A DNA stretch of 10,914 nucleotides from Bacteroidales bacterium UBA4893 (GTDB taxonomy: Bacteria > Bacteroidota > Bacteroidia > Bacteroidales > P3): NCBI GenBank assembly GCA_002399025.1, contig DHCV01000023.1, positions 150,439 to 161,352 on the forward strand, given 5' to 3'. The notes under the pieces are model-generated. The model ran no database searches. It saw nothing but the letters and a program-made list of their open reading frames with translations, and was not told the origin of the DNA. Shown here in pieces: positions 1 through 6,822 of this stretch (positions are counted from its first letter, which is position 1; each line of letters begins with the position of its first letter). The position numbers were made by a program, and so were the translations under genes.

Positions 1-20
1 CATGGCATGATCTTTAGATC

Positions 21-54
21 AAAACGAAGTTTAGCGAGATTGAAACTTCGTTTT
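21..54. terminator. Perfect-stem intrinsic terminator, probably bidirectional
   Basis: A perfect 12-bp inverted repeat (AAAACGAAGTTT at 21-32, AAACTTCGTTTT at 43-54) encloses a 10-nt loop. Read on the plus strand the stem runs into five T residues (51-55). Read on the minus strand it ends in four T residues. It could end a plus-strand gene lying left of the window, or transcripts of the minus-strand gene that stops at 201. The stem is clear; which strand it serves is inferred. Confidence 0.75.
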
Positions 55-63
55 TGAACTTCC

Positions 64-96
64 AAACCTTATTTATTCAGTTCTAAACCTTATTTA
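64..96. repeat. Direct repeat, two 12-bp copies with 21-bp period
   Basis: AAACCTTATTTA occurs at 64-75 and again at 85-96. With the three bases TTC and one variable base before it, the match is 15 of 16. The 21-bp period places both copies on the same face of the helix, which would suit a DNA-binding protein, but no gene start lies next to it on the plus strand. The repeat is certain; any function is a guess. Confidence 0.5.
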
Positions 97-128
97 ATTG
101 GGAGAAAAGCTTGTTTATTTATTTGTTT

Positions 129-145
129 AGGATATGTACTATCCT
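129..145. repeat. Short inverted repeat with 5-bp spacer
   Basis: AGGATA (129-134) and TATCCT (140-145) form a perfect 6-bp inverted repeat around TGTAC. It lies 55 bp past the stop of the minus-strand gene at 201. No T-run follows on either strand, so it is a weak terminator candidate. It could also be a small operator or chance. Confidence 0.3.
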
Positions 146-200
146 GCACACTAAATCACAACAAAAGAGGTTTGGAGATTGGGGCAATGTTTATAAAGAC

Positions 201-785
201 TTATAGGTCATCAATAGCTGTGGCACGTATAATTTCTGAATTAATTTTGTCCATATAAGTCGAAAGGACATAACTACTTAACGTACTTCCAAAAATTGAC
301 AACTCAATTCTTCCTTTATCTGTTTTAAATATTGAATAGTATTTACATTTATCGAACTTAACTTCATGCATTTTCGAAGGGTCATCTTCTGGCTGTATTC
401 TACTTTGAAACATCTCAACATTTTCCGATGGTTTTCCATATTTTTCAGTTAGCATTTCTTTTAAAGAAAAATAGTCATAAGATAAAGCAGACCAACTTTC
501 TTGTTCGGGAAATGCTACAGAAATTTTGCTTACTAAGTCTTTTTGTTTCAATGTTGATACACTTACAACACATTCCTTATAACCAGCAAAATCTCCCTTA
601 AGATAAGCAACTCCATTTTCTATACCTAAATTTGTAAAGCCACTCTTTTGCATCTTTAAGACATAGTCACTGAGTTTGCCGTCAATAGGGACGCCTTTGA
701 AATTAAGATGTTCGGATTTTTCATTTTGAGCCCAAGAATTGATAGCAAAGCAAGCGACTATCAATACTAATAATAACTTTTTCAT
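201..785 (-). CDS. Small secreted protein of unknown function (194 aa)
   Basis: The function is not known. Residues 1-19 form a type I signal peptide (MKK, hydrophobic core LLLVLIVACFAI, then SWA) with probable cleavage before Q20, so the mature protein of about 175 residues is exported. It has no lipobox cysteine and no further membrane segment. The mature part alternates short beta-strand-like runs with lysine- and glutamate-rich stretches. It includes HLNFKGVPIDG (26-36), FAGYKECVVSV (66-76), LKEMLTEKYGKPS (108-120) and EVKFDKCKYYSIF (141-153). From memory this pattern matches a family of uncharacterised secreted proteins common in Bacteroidales. I chose the ATG at 785 over a TTG three codons earlier because it gives a standard MKK signal peptide start. 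The gene stands alone, with a -7 promoter box at 814-821. Coding status is confident; the role is unknown. Confidence 0.85.
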   Translation of the reverse strand: MKKLLLVLIVACFAINSWAQNEKSEHLNFKGVPIDGKLSDYVLKMQKSGFTNLGIENGVAYLKGDFAGYKECVVSVSTLKQKDLVSKISVAFPEQESWSALSYDYFSLKEMLTEKYGKPSENVEMFQSRIQPEDDPSKMHEVKFDKCKYYSIFKTDKGRIELSIFGSTLSSYVLSTYMDKINSEIIRATAIDDL

Positions 786-813
786 AATAAACAAGATTTA
801 AATGATTCTGGTG

Positions 814-821
814 CAAATTTA
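814..821 (-). promoter_or_regulatory. Candidate Bacteroidota -7 box for the 194-aa gene
   Basis: On the minus strand the sequence reads TAAATTTG, an exact match to the Bacteroidota TAnnTTTG box. It lies 28 bp before the ATG at 785, which implies a short leader of roughly 20 nt. No TTG at the usual -33 spacing is visible, so the call rests on the -7 box alone. Confidence 0.45.
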
Positions 822-840
822 TAAAATAAAAATTATAATA

Positions 841-1040
841 GAGAGTTTTATACAATTTATTTATAGTGATTTATTGAAAAATAGATGTAATTTAGTTGTG
901 TGGGGTATGAACTTTTCCACACATCTTTATTATTTCGTCATGCGGGATTTCTTTATGTGCAAGCAGTAAACTGATAAGTAATCCTTAAGATGTTTCTATT
1001 AAAGAAGAAATTGTATATATACAGAAAAGAAATAGTTATG
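841..1040. other. AT-rich gene-free stretch with a weak hairpin
   Basis: I see no convincing gene here. TGTGTGG (897-903) and CCACACA (917-923) form a perfect 7-bp inverted repeat with a 13-nt loop, followed on the plus strand by an AT-rich run; it could be a weak terminator. TGCGGGA at 941-947 is repeated at 1077-1083 inside the block described next, with loose similarity continuing beyond it, so the two may be diverged copies of one element. Confidence 0.35.
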
Positions 1041-1044
1041 AATA

Positions 1045-1135
1045 AGTGTCGGATAACGCATACAATAATATAGAAGTGCGGGAATGTTTATCGGCTTGCC
1101 GCTTTGATTTGCAAAGAAATTCCAAACGACGAAAA
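1045..1135. repeat. GC-richer intergenic element with nested inverted repeats
   Basis: This block stands out from its AT-rich surroundings: by my count about 24 of the 53 bases at 1078-1130 are G or C. An outer stem GGAAT (1081-1085) / ATTCC (1119-1123) encloses two small hairpins. These are CGG/CCG within CGGCTTGCCG (1092-1101), and CTTTG (1102-1106) / CAAAG (1112-1116). The result is a three-way-junction-like fold. A 77-codon minus-strand reading frame crosses it but has no gene-like qualities. The compact shape suggests a dispersed intergenic repeat or a relic of a mobile or integron-type recombination site. I could not find proper attC end boxes, so the identity is open. Confidence 0.4.
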
Positions 1136-1249
1136 AGTGTAGTTTGGTATATAAATTATTTCTCATAAAAATATTTATATTATCTGCATATATAACGATG
1201 CATATCTCCAAAAAATGACTCATAATATTCAAAAAAAATCTTAATTTTA

Positions 1250-1278
1250 TTGATAATCTAATTATTTTTGTATATTTG
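1250..1278 (+). promoter_or_regulatory. Bacteroidota-type promoter for the GNAT/racemase operon
   Basis: A TTG at 1250-1252 (-33 element) is followed after 18 bp by TATATTTG at 1271-1278, an exact TAnnTTTG -7 box. A second matching box, TATTTTTG, abuts it at 1263-1270 but has no well-spaced TTG. Transcription would begin near 1285, leaving a leader of about 130 nt before the ATG at 1415, which is long for this phylum. Confidence 0.6.
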
Positions 1279-1294
1279 CATATAAATTTATCTC

Positions 1295-1306
1295 GTCTTT
1301 AAAGAC
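1295..1306. promoter_or_regulatory. 12-bp perfect palindrome near the predicted transcription start
   Basis: GTCTTTAAAGAC is a perfect palindrome without a spacer, so it is better suited to binding a dimeric regulator than to forming an RNA hairpin. It lies about 10 bases after the predicted start of the GNAT/racemase transcript, where a bound repressor could block transcription. The operator role is inferred from position only. Confidence 0.35.
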
Positions 1307-1334
1307 AATACCAAATAAAGCAACAAGCCTTTCC

Positions 1335-1374
1335 TTAATTTAGCTTGATTTCTTTCAACCACATTCTAAATTAA
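1335..1374 (+). promoter_or_regulatory. Leader hairpin candidate upstream of the GNAT/racemase operon
   Basis: TTAATTTAG (1335-1343) and CTAAATTAA (1366-1374) form a perfect 9-bp inverted repeat with a 22-nt loop. A competing short stem pairs CAAGC (1324-1328) with GCTTG (1343-1347), overlapping the first arm by one base. The A/T-rich pairs make the structure weak. It may be a leader regulatory element or only base-composition chance. Confidence 0.3.
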
Positions 1375-1414
1375 CCAAAAAATAAAAAATAATTATATAT
1401 ATCTTAAAAATATT

Positions 1415-1861
1415 ATGGAAAAAATAATCTTATTTAACGAAGAAAACAAACCTAATTCTACTCAGAAAAACGAAATTATCGACTTTCTGTATGAACATTT
1501 AGATGAATTCGGAGACGCAAGAGAAGATATTGAAAAAGCTATCAATTATGCAATTAAAGACACAGAATCATATGGAGGTTTTATTTTACAAGCTTTTGAA
1601 AATGAAAGAACATCATCTGTTTTAGTTTTGAACAAAACAGGCATGAAAGGATATATCCCCGAGAATATTTTGGTTTATATTGCTACGCATAAAGAGTTGC
1701 GTGGAAAAGGTATTGGAAAGAGAATTATGAGTAAAGCAATGGAAATTACTGAAGGAGATATTGCATTACATGTTGAAGCAAACAACCCTGCAAAATTCTT
1801 GTATGAAAAACTCGGCTTTAGAAACAAATATCTTGAAATGAGATATTTAAAACACGCATAG
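1415..1861 (+). CDS. GNAT family N-acetyltransferase (148 aa)
   Basis: This is a cytosolic acetyltransferase that would move an acetyl group from acetyl-CoA to an amine; the acceptor is not known. The GNAT core fills the C-terminal half. A beta strand (ILVYIATHKE, 85-94) leads into the acetyl-CoA pyrophosphate loop R96-G-K-G-I-G101 (R/Q-x-x-G-x-G/A) and its helix. Then follow LHVEANNP (118-125) and a motif B helix AKFLYEKLGF (126-135), where Tyr130 sits at the usual general-acid position. The N-terminal half is acidic and helical (IIDFLYEHLDEFGDAREDIEKA). The length is normal for a one-domain GNAT. Only one base separates its stop from the racemase start, so the two are co-transcribed. The partner suggests an amino-acid-like acceptor, possibly the racemase product, but that is inference. 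The family call is secure. Confidence 0.9.
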   Translation: MEKIILFNEENKPNSTQKNEIIDFLYEHLDEFGDAREDIEKAINYAIKDTESYGGFILQAFENERTSSVLVLNKTGMKGYIPENILVYIATHKELRGKGIGKRIMSKAMEITEGDIALHVEANNPAKFLYEKLGFRNKYLEMRYLKHA

Positions 1862-1862
1862 T

Positions 1863-2936
1863 ATGGCTTATATTATTCTTGATAAAACAAAATTAAAATC
1901 AAACTTTGACAAGTTAAATCAATTATTCAAAGAAAAAAATATTAATTGGGCAGTTGTTTCTAAACTTCTTTGTGGAAACAAGTTATATTTAGAGGAATTA
2001 CTCTCATATAATATAACGCAAATATGTGATTCAAGGATTGCAAATTTAAAAGCTGTAAAACAAATAAACCAAAATATCGAAACAATCTTTATAAGACCTC
2101 CTGCAAAACGAAGTATTAAAAATATTATACAATATGCAGATGTTAGTATGAACACCGAAATAGAAACGATTAAACTACTTTCTAAAGAAGCTCAAATCCA
2201 AAATAAAGTTCATAAAATAATTATTATGATTGAATTAGGCGAGTTAAGAGAAGGAATAATGAGAGAAGGGCTTATTGATTTCTATTCAAAGGTTTTCAAT
2301 CTAAAGAATATTGAAGTTATTGGAATTGGAACAAATCTTTCGTGTTTATATGGTGTTCTTCCTAATCATGACAAATTAATCCAATTGTGTTTGTATAAAC
2401 AATTGATTGAATTAAAATTCAATAGAAAAATTACATATATTTCTGGAGGCTCGTCAGTAACAATACCTCTTATCTATCATAATTTATTACCAAAAGGCAT
2501 TAATCATTTCAGGGTTGGAGAAACCTTATTTTTAGGAACTGATGTGTATAACAACACTGTTTTAAAAAACTTCAAGTCTGATATTTTTGTTTTATTTTCT
2601 GAAATAATTGAATTAATTGAGAAACCTATAGTTCCTATGGGAGAAATGGGAACAAATGTAGAAGGACATTCAGTAAAATTTGATGAAACTGATGTTGGCA
2701 AAACAAGCTATAGAGGAATAATCGATCTTGGATTATTAGATGTTGATATTAATCACATTTGGGCAAAAGAGGAACATATATCTATTGTTGGGAGTAGCTC
2801 TGACATGATTGTTATTGACTTATCTACAAATCCAAATAACTATAAAGTTGGGGATTTAATTGAATTTAGATTAGATTATATTGGAGTATCAAGAGCATTA
2901 CACTCAAAATATATTGAAAAAAGGATTAAGAGTTAG
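1863..2936 (+). CDS. PLP-dependent alanine/ornithine racemase family protein (357 aa)
   Basis: This is a fold-III PLP enzyme related to alanine racemase and, more closely, to the ornithine racemase-like group. It would interconvert L- and D-forms of an amino acid in the cytosol. Near the N-terminus AVVSKLLCGN (30-39) carries the predicted PLP-binding Lys34. Later family motifs are IELGELREGI (123-132), GTNLSCLYGV (156-165), ISGGSS (193-198, likely phosphate-binding), RVGETLFLG (217-225) and SSSDMIVID (311-319). The C-terminal part (about 240-357) forms the beta domain. The length of 357 fits the family. The gene starts one base after the GNAT stop. No signal peptide is present, so the product would be intracellular. 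Substrate choice between alanine, ornithine, lysine or another amino acid cannot be read from the motifs. A housekeeping alanine racemase role is less likely than a specialised one. Confidence 0.88.
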   Translation: MAYIILDKTKLKSNFDKLNQLFKEKNINWAVVSKLLCGNKLYLEELLSYNITQICDSRIANLKAVKQINQNIETIFIRPPAKRSIKNIIQYADVSMNTEIETIKLLSKEAQIQNKVHKIIIMIELGELREGIMREGLIDFYSKVFNLKNIEVIGIGTNLSCLYGVLPNHDKLIQLCLYKQLIELKFNRKITYISGGSSVTIPLIYHNLLPKGINHFRVGETLFLGTDVYNNTVLKNFKSDIFVLFSEIIELIEKPIVPMGEMGTNVEGHSVKFDETDVGKTSYRGIIDLGLLDVDINHIWAKEEHISIVGSSSDMIVIDLSTNPNNYKVGDLIEFRLDYIGVSRALHSKYIEKRIKS

Positions 2937-3074
2937 CGATGATTTCCTTTTTGAGGAATATGAACTGTCCCTCACTACTTTAATTAGGTTTTTATATTTT
3001 TAGATGAAACAATTATTAAAGACAATTCAAATTAAATATTCTTCCTACAAGTATTATTGATATCCTTTTTTACG

Positions 3075-3082
3075 TAATTTTG
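3075..3082 (+). promoter_or_regulatory. Candidate -7 box for folC and the downstream glycosidases
   Basis: TAATTTTG matches the Bacteroidota TAnnTTTG box and lies 24 bp before the ATG at 3107, giving a short leader. The nearest upstream TTG (3057-3059) leaves a 15-bp spacer, shorter than usual, so the -33 element is doubtful. The box overlaps the TTG at 3080 that would give a longer reading frame, which argues for translation starting at 3107. Confidence 0.45.
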
Positions 3083-3106
3083 CTTATTGATTTAATACAA
3101 CTAAGA

Positions 3107-4393
3107 ATGAATTACGAAGAAACTATAAATTATCTTTTTACTTTTTTACCAATGTTCCAAAGAATTGGGGCTGCTGCATATAAGGCTGACTTATCTAACA
3201 CTATTGCTTTAATGGAAGCTTTGGATAATCCTCAGAATAAGTTTAAATCAATTCATATTGCTGGAACTAACGGAAAAGGTTCTACTTCTCATCTTTTAGC
3301 TTCTTTGCTTAGAGAAAAAGGACTAAAAGTTGGATTACATACTTCTCCTCATTTAAAAGATTTCAGAGAAAGAATTAGAGTTAATGGAGTTATGGTGGAA
3401 AAGAATTGGGTTGTTGATTTTGTAGAAAAGAACAAATCTATAATTGAAGAAATACAACCTTCATTCTTTGAAACTGCCGTTGCAATGGCTTTTAAATATT
3501 TTGAAGAACAAAAGGTTGATATAGCATTTATTGAAGTTGGAATGGGTGGAAGACTCGATTCAACTAATGTTTTATCCCCTTTGCTTTCGGTAATTACTAA
3601 TATTAGCTTTGACCATACACAATTCTTAGGTAAAGACCTTGCTTCTATTGCACGAGAAAAAGCTGGAATTATTAAAGACAATACACCAGTTGTTATTGGA
3701 CAAACTCAAGAAGAAACAGCACCTGTTTTTATAAAAAGAGCTAAAGAACATAATTCAAGAATAATCTTTGCCGATCAAATATATTCAGCTTCTAATCCTT
3801 TGCATAAAGATTCAAAGTTAATGGTTGATATATATAAGAGAGATGACTTATTATATAAGAATTTAGTTTCTATGCTTAGTGGAAATTATCAGTTAAAAAA
3901 TATTGCAACTGTTATTTGTGCTATTGAAGAATTAGGAAATATAGGATTTAAATTTTCTGAAGAAGAAATAAGAGCAGGATTTTTAAACCTACAAACTAAT
4001 GCTCCTTTAATGGGAAGATGGCAAACCTTATCTACTAATCCTTTAACTATTTGTGATACTGGTCATAATAAAGATGGGTTAACTTATGTTATTGAGCAAA
4101 TAAATCAAACCCCTCATAATAATCTTCATTTTGTTTTGGGAATGGTAAATGATAAAGATGTTGATAAAGTTCTTTCCATGCTACCAAAGCAAGCTCAATA
4201 TTACCTTTGCAAAGCTGATATTCCAAGAGGATTGGAAGTTGAAATATTAGAAGAAAAAACTAAATTAGCTGGACTAACCTATTCTAAATATAAATCAGTA
4301 AAAGAAGCTTTAAGTGCAGCTCAAAAGAATGCTAAAGAAAATGATTTAGTATTTGTTGGAGGTAGCACCTTTACAGTTGCAGAAGTAGTATAG
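3107..4393 (+). CDS. folC: Bifunctional dihydrofolate/folylpolyglutamate synthase
   Basis: This cytosolic enzyme adds L-glutamate to dihydropteroate with ATP, making dihydrofolate, and then extends the polyglutamate tail of folates. It has the Mur-ligase fold. The ATP loop is IAGTNGKGST (51-60, Lys57). HTSPHL (78-83) belongs to the folate-binding segment. EVGMGGRLDSTN (143-154), NISFDHTQFLG (165-175) and REKAGI (183-188), whose Lys185 is the usual carbamylated residue, complete the central domain. The C-terminal glutamate-ligase domain begins near residue 300, with GRW (303-305) and DTGHN (317-321). The 428-residue length is close to that of the E. coli enzyme. I place the start at the ATG at 3107 (MNYEETINYL) rather than a TTG nine codons upstream, because the family usually begins just before this segment and the TTG falls in the promoter box. 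The GH3 gene follows after 27 bp. Confidence 0.95.
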   Translation: MNYEETINYLFTFLPMFQRIGAAAYKADLSNTIALMEALDNPQNKFKSIHIAGTNGKGSTSHLLASLLREKGLKVGLHTSPHLKDFRERIRVNGVMVEKNWVVDFVEKNKSIIEEIQPSFFETAVAMAFKYFEEQKVDIAFIEVGMGGRLDSTNVLSPLLSVITNISFDHTQFLGKDLASIAREKAGIIKDNTPVVIGQTQEETAPVFIKRAKEHNSRIIFADQIYSASNPLHKDSKLMVDIYKRDDLLYKNLVSMLSGNYQLKNIATVICAIEELGNIGFKFSEEEIRAGFLNLQTNAPLMGRWQTLSTNPLTICDTGHNKDGLTYVIEQINQTPHNNLHFVLGMVNDKDVDKVLSMLPKQAQYYLCKADIPRGLEVEILEEKTKLAGLTYSKYKSVKEALSAAQKNAKENDLVFVGGSTFTVAEVV

Positions 4394-4420
4394 ACTTTTA
4401 TTAAATAAAGATTTAGCCCA

Positions 4421-6814
4421 ATGAAAAAATTTATTATTGCTTTTCTTCCTTTTATTCTTACTTGTTTACAAGAAATTAAATCTCAAACAATTTATAATAA
4501 CAATTGGATTGACTTTAATAAGAATGGAATGAAGGATATTTATGAAGACAGGAATGAATCAATAGAGAAAAGGGTTGAAAATCTTTTAAAGCAAATGACT
4601 ATTGAAGAAAAGGAAGGTCAATTGCTTACGGGTTTAGGTTGGTTAATGTATGAAAGAAAAGGTAATGAAATTTTAATTACCGATGAATTAAAAAAGGTAA
4701 TGTTAAATTCTCCTATGGGTGGATTATGGGGATTTATGAGAGCTGACCCTTGGAGCGAGAAGAATTTAGTTAATGGACTTAATCCTCAAATTGCACCAAA
4801 GGCAGTTAATAAAATGCAAAAATATGTTATTGAAAATACTCGTTTAGGTATTCCTTTATTATTGTCAGAAGAATGTATGCATGGTCAAATGTCTATTGGA
4901 GCAACTGTCTTCCCTACTGCAATTGGTCAAGCTTCAACTTGGAATACTGTTTTAATTCAAGAAATGGCTAAAACAATAGCTTTTGAAACAAGAACTCAAG
5001 GTTCTCATATTGGTTATGGTCCTATTCTTGATGTTGCAAGAGATCCTCGATGGTCAAGAGTTGAAGAAACATTTGGAGAAGACACTTACCTTATTGGTTC
5101 TATGGGAGAAGCTGTTGTTAAGGGTTTTCAAGGAAAGGATTTAATGAATGATAAAAGCATTATTTCTACTCTTAAACATTTTGCTGCTTACGGCTGGACT
5201 GAAGGAGGACATAATGCAGGTTCTGCAAACATTGGAAATAGACAATTAGAAGAAATTATTTTACCTCCTTTTAAAAGAGCAATTGATGCAGGAGCTTTAT
5301 CTGTTATGACTTCTTATAATGAAATTGATGGAATACCTTGTTCTTCTAATAAATACTTAATAGATGATATATTAAAGAATCGTTGGCATTTTAATGGCTT
5401 TGTTGTTTCCGACCTTCATTCAATTGCAGGACTTATTGGTCATGGAGTTGTTGAAAACAAAAAAGATGCTACAAGACTTTCTTTTAATTCTGGAATAGAT
5501 GTTGATTTAAGTGCAACAGATTATAAAGAAAACATAATAGATTTATATAAGGAAGGCAAGATAAATATTAAGGATATTGATAATTCTGTAAGAAGAGTAT
5601 TAAAAACTAAGTTTATTCTTGGATTATTTGATTCTCCTTTTGTTGAAGAAAATCCTAAACCTTTTCCTTCTTCACATAAAGAATTAGCAAGAGAAGTTGC
5701 TCGCCAATCTATAACCTTACTAAAAAACTCTAATAATATTCTCCCTTTAAGAAAAGACAACATTAAGATAGCTCTTATTGGTCCTAATGCTGATAATATA
5801 TATAATATGTTAGGAGATTATACTGCTCCTCAATATGAAAAAGATATTATTACAGTTAAGAAAGGATTTGAAGCAAAACTAAATGATAAATCAATACTTC
5901 ATTATTCTAAAGGTTGTGCTATAAGAGATTTAGATACAAGCGATTTTCAAAATGCTTTAAACCTTGCTCAAAATAGTGATATTGTAGTTATGGTTATGGG
6001 AGGTTCAAGTGCAAGAGATTTTAGTTCTAAGTTTGAAATAACAGGAGCTGCAAGAGTATCTAATACCTCAACATCTGATATGGAATGTGGAGAAGGTTAT
6101 GATAGAAGCTCTCTTGATTTATTAGGCAAACAAGAAGAACTACTAAAAAGAGTAAAAGAATTAGGCAAACCAATAATATTAGTTTTAATTAATGGTCGTC
6201 CTTTAATTCTTAATTGGGCTGATAGTAATTGTGATGCAATTGTAGAAGCATGGTATCCTGGAATGGAAGGAGGAAATGCAATTGCTGATATGATATTTGG
6301 AGATTACAATCCGTCAGGTCGTTTACCTATTTCCATTCCTCGTTCAGTTGGTCAATTACCTGTTTATTATAATACCAAAAGACTTTCTAATCGTTCAAAC
6401 TATTTAGAAGAAAAAGGCACTCCCCTATTTCCTTTTGGTTATGGATTAAGCTATACTAAATTTAAGTATGAAGATATAAAACTCACAAAACAAAGTAGTG
6501 CAAGCAAGGTTAATGTTAGAGTTGAAGTAAGTATTAAAAATGAAGGTAAAAGAGATGGTGATGAGGTTGTTCAAGTTTATGTAAAGGATATAATAAGTAG
6601 CTTTACAACACCAGAAAAACAACTTCGTGCTTTCAAGAAAGTAAATATAAAAAAAGGTGAAACTAAGAATATAGTTTTTGATTTAGGAAATGAAGCCTTT
6701 GAACTCTTAAAAGAAAATGGGAAGTTTGAAATTGAAGAAGGAAGATTTAAAATTATGGTTGGTTCTTCTTCTGATAATACTCCTTTGGAACAAGAAATAG
6801 AAATAAACAAATAA
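4421..6814 (+). CDS. Secreted glycoside hydrolase family 3 beta-glycosidase (797 aa)
   Basis: This retaining exo-acting enzyme removes beta-linked sugars, most often glucose or xylose, from the non-reducing ends of oligosaccharides. A signal peptide covers about residues 1-21, with likely cleavage before Q22. An EF-hand-like loop follows (DFNKNGMKDIYED, 31-43). The GH3 N-terminal barrel includes LLLSEECMHG (146-155), Lys252-His253 in LKHFAAYG (251-258) and the predicted nucleophile Asp331 in GFVVSDLHSI. The second domain carries the predicted acid/base Glu558 in CGEGYDRSSLDL. A C-terminal fibronectin III-like domain runs from about 675, with GDEVVQVYVKD (713-723). There is no T9SS tail, so a periplasmic location is likely. 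The length is typical for a three-domain GH3. It lies 27 bp after folC and 8 bp before GH29. The exact sugar specificity cannot be read from sequence. Confidence 0.94.
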   Translation: MKKFIIAFLPFILTCLQEIKSQTIYNNNWIDFNKNGMKDIYEDRNESIEKRVENLLKQMTIEEKEGQLLTGLGWLMYERKGNEILITDELKKVMLNSPMGGLWGFMRADPWSEKNLVNGLNPQIAPKAVNKMQKYVIENTRLGIPLLLSEECMHGQMSIGATVFPTAIGQASTWNTVLIQEMAKTIAFETRTQGSHIGYGPILDVARDPRWSRVEETFGEDTYLIGSMGEAVVKGFQGKDLMNDKSIISTLKHFAAYGWTEGGHNAGSANIGNRQLEEIILPPFKRAIDAGALSVMTSYNEIDGIPCSSNKYLIDDILKNRWHFNGFVVSDLHSIAGLIGHGVVENKKDATRLSFNSGIDVDLSATDYKENIIDLYKEGKINIKDIDNSVRRVLKTKFILGLFDSPFVEENPKPFPSSHKELAREVARQSITLLKNSNNILPLRKDNIKIALIGPNADNIYNMLGDYTAPQYEKDIITVKKGFEAKLNDKSILHYSKGCAIRDLDTSDFQNALNLAQNSDIVVMVMGGSSARDFSSKFEITGAARVSNTSTSDMECGEGYDRSSLDLLGKQEELLKRVKELGKPIILVLINGRPLILNWADSNCDAIVEAWYPGMEGGNAIADMIFGDYNPSGRLPISIPRSVGQLPVYYNTKRLSNRSNYLEEKGTPLFPFGYGLSYTKFKYEDIKLTKQSSASKVNVRVEVSIKNEGKRDGDEVVQVYVKDIISSFTTPEKQLRAFKKVNIKKGETKNIVFDLGNEAFELLKENGKFEIEEGRFKIMVGSSSDNTPLEQEIEINK

Positions 6815-6822
6815 TATTAAGG

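Noticed and set aside
1045..1135. Integron attC site
   Set aside because: The nested inverted repeats invite this reading, but I could not find a matching pair of end boxes (RYYYAAC and GTTRRRY), and no integrase or cassette array is visible. It is kept only as an unresolved element.
999..1232. A 77-codon minus-strand reading frame in the 786-1414 gap
   Set aside because: It starts at TTG, has no supporting promoter, is rich in residues typical of translated AT-rich noncoding DNA, and its centre is the GC-richer element with inverted repeats. I treat it as noncoding.
2944..2958. Terminator after the racemase gene
   Set aside because: TTCCT/AGGAA gives only a 5-bp stem and no T-run follows directly; it is too weak to call.
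3080..3106. Longer folC start at TTG (nine extra codons)
   Set aside because: The extra residues are not typical of the family, and the TTG overlaps the candidate -7 promoter box, so the ATG at 3107 is preferred.
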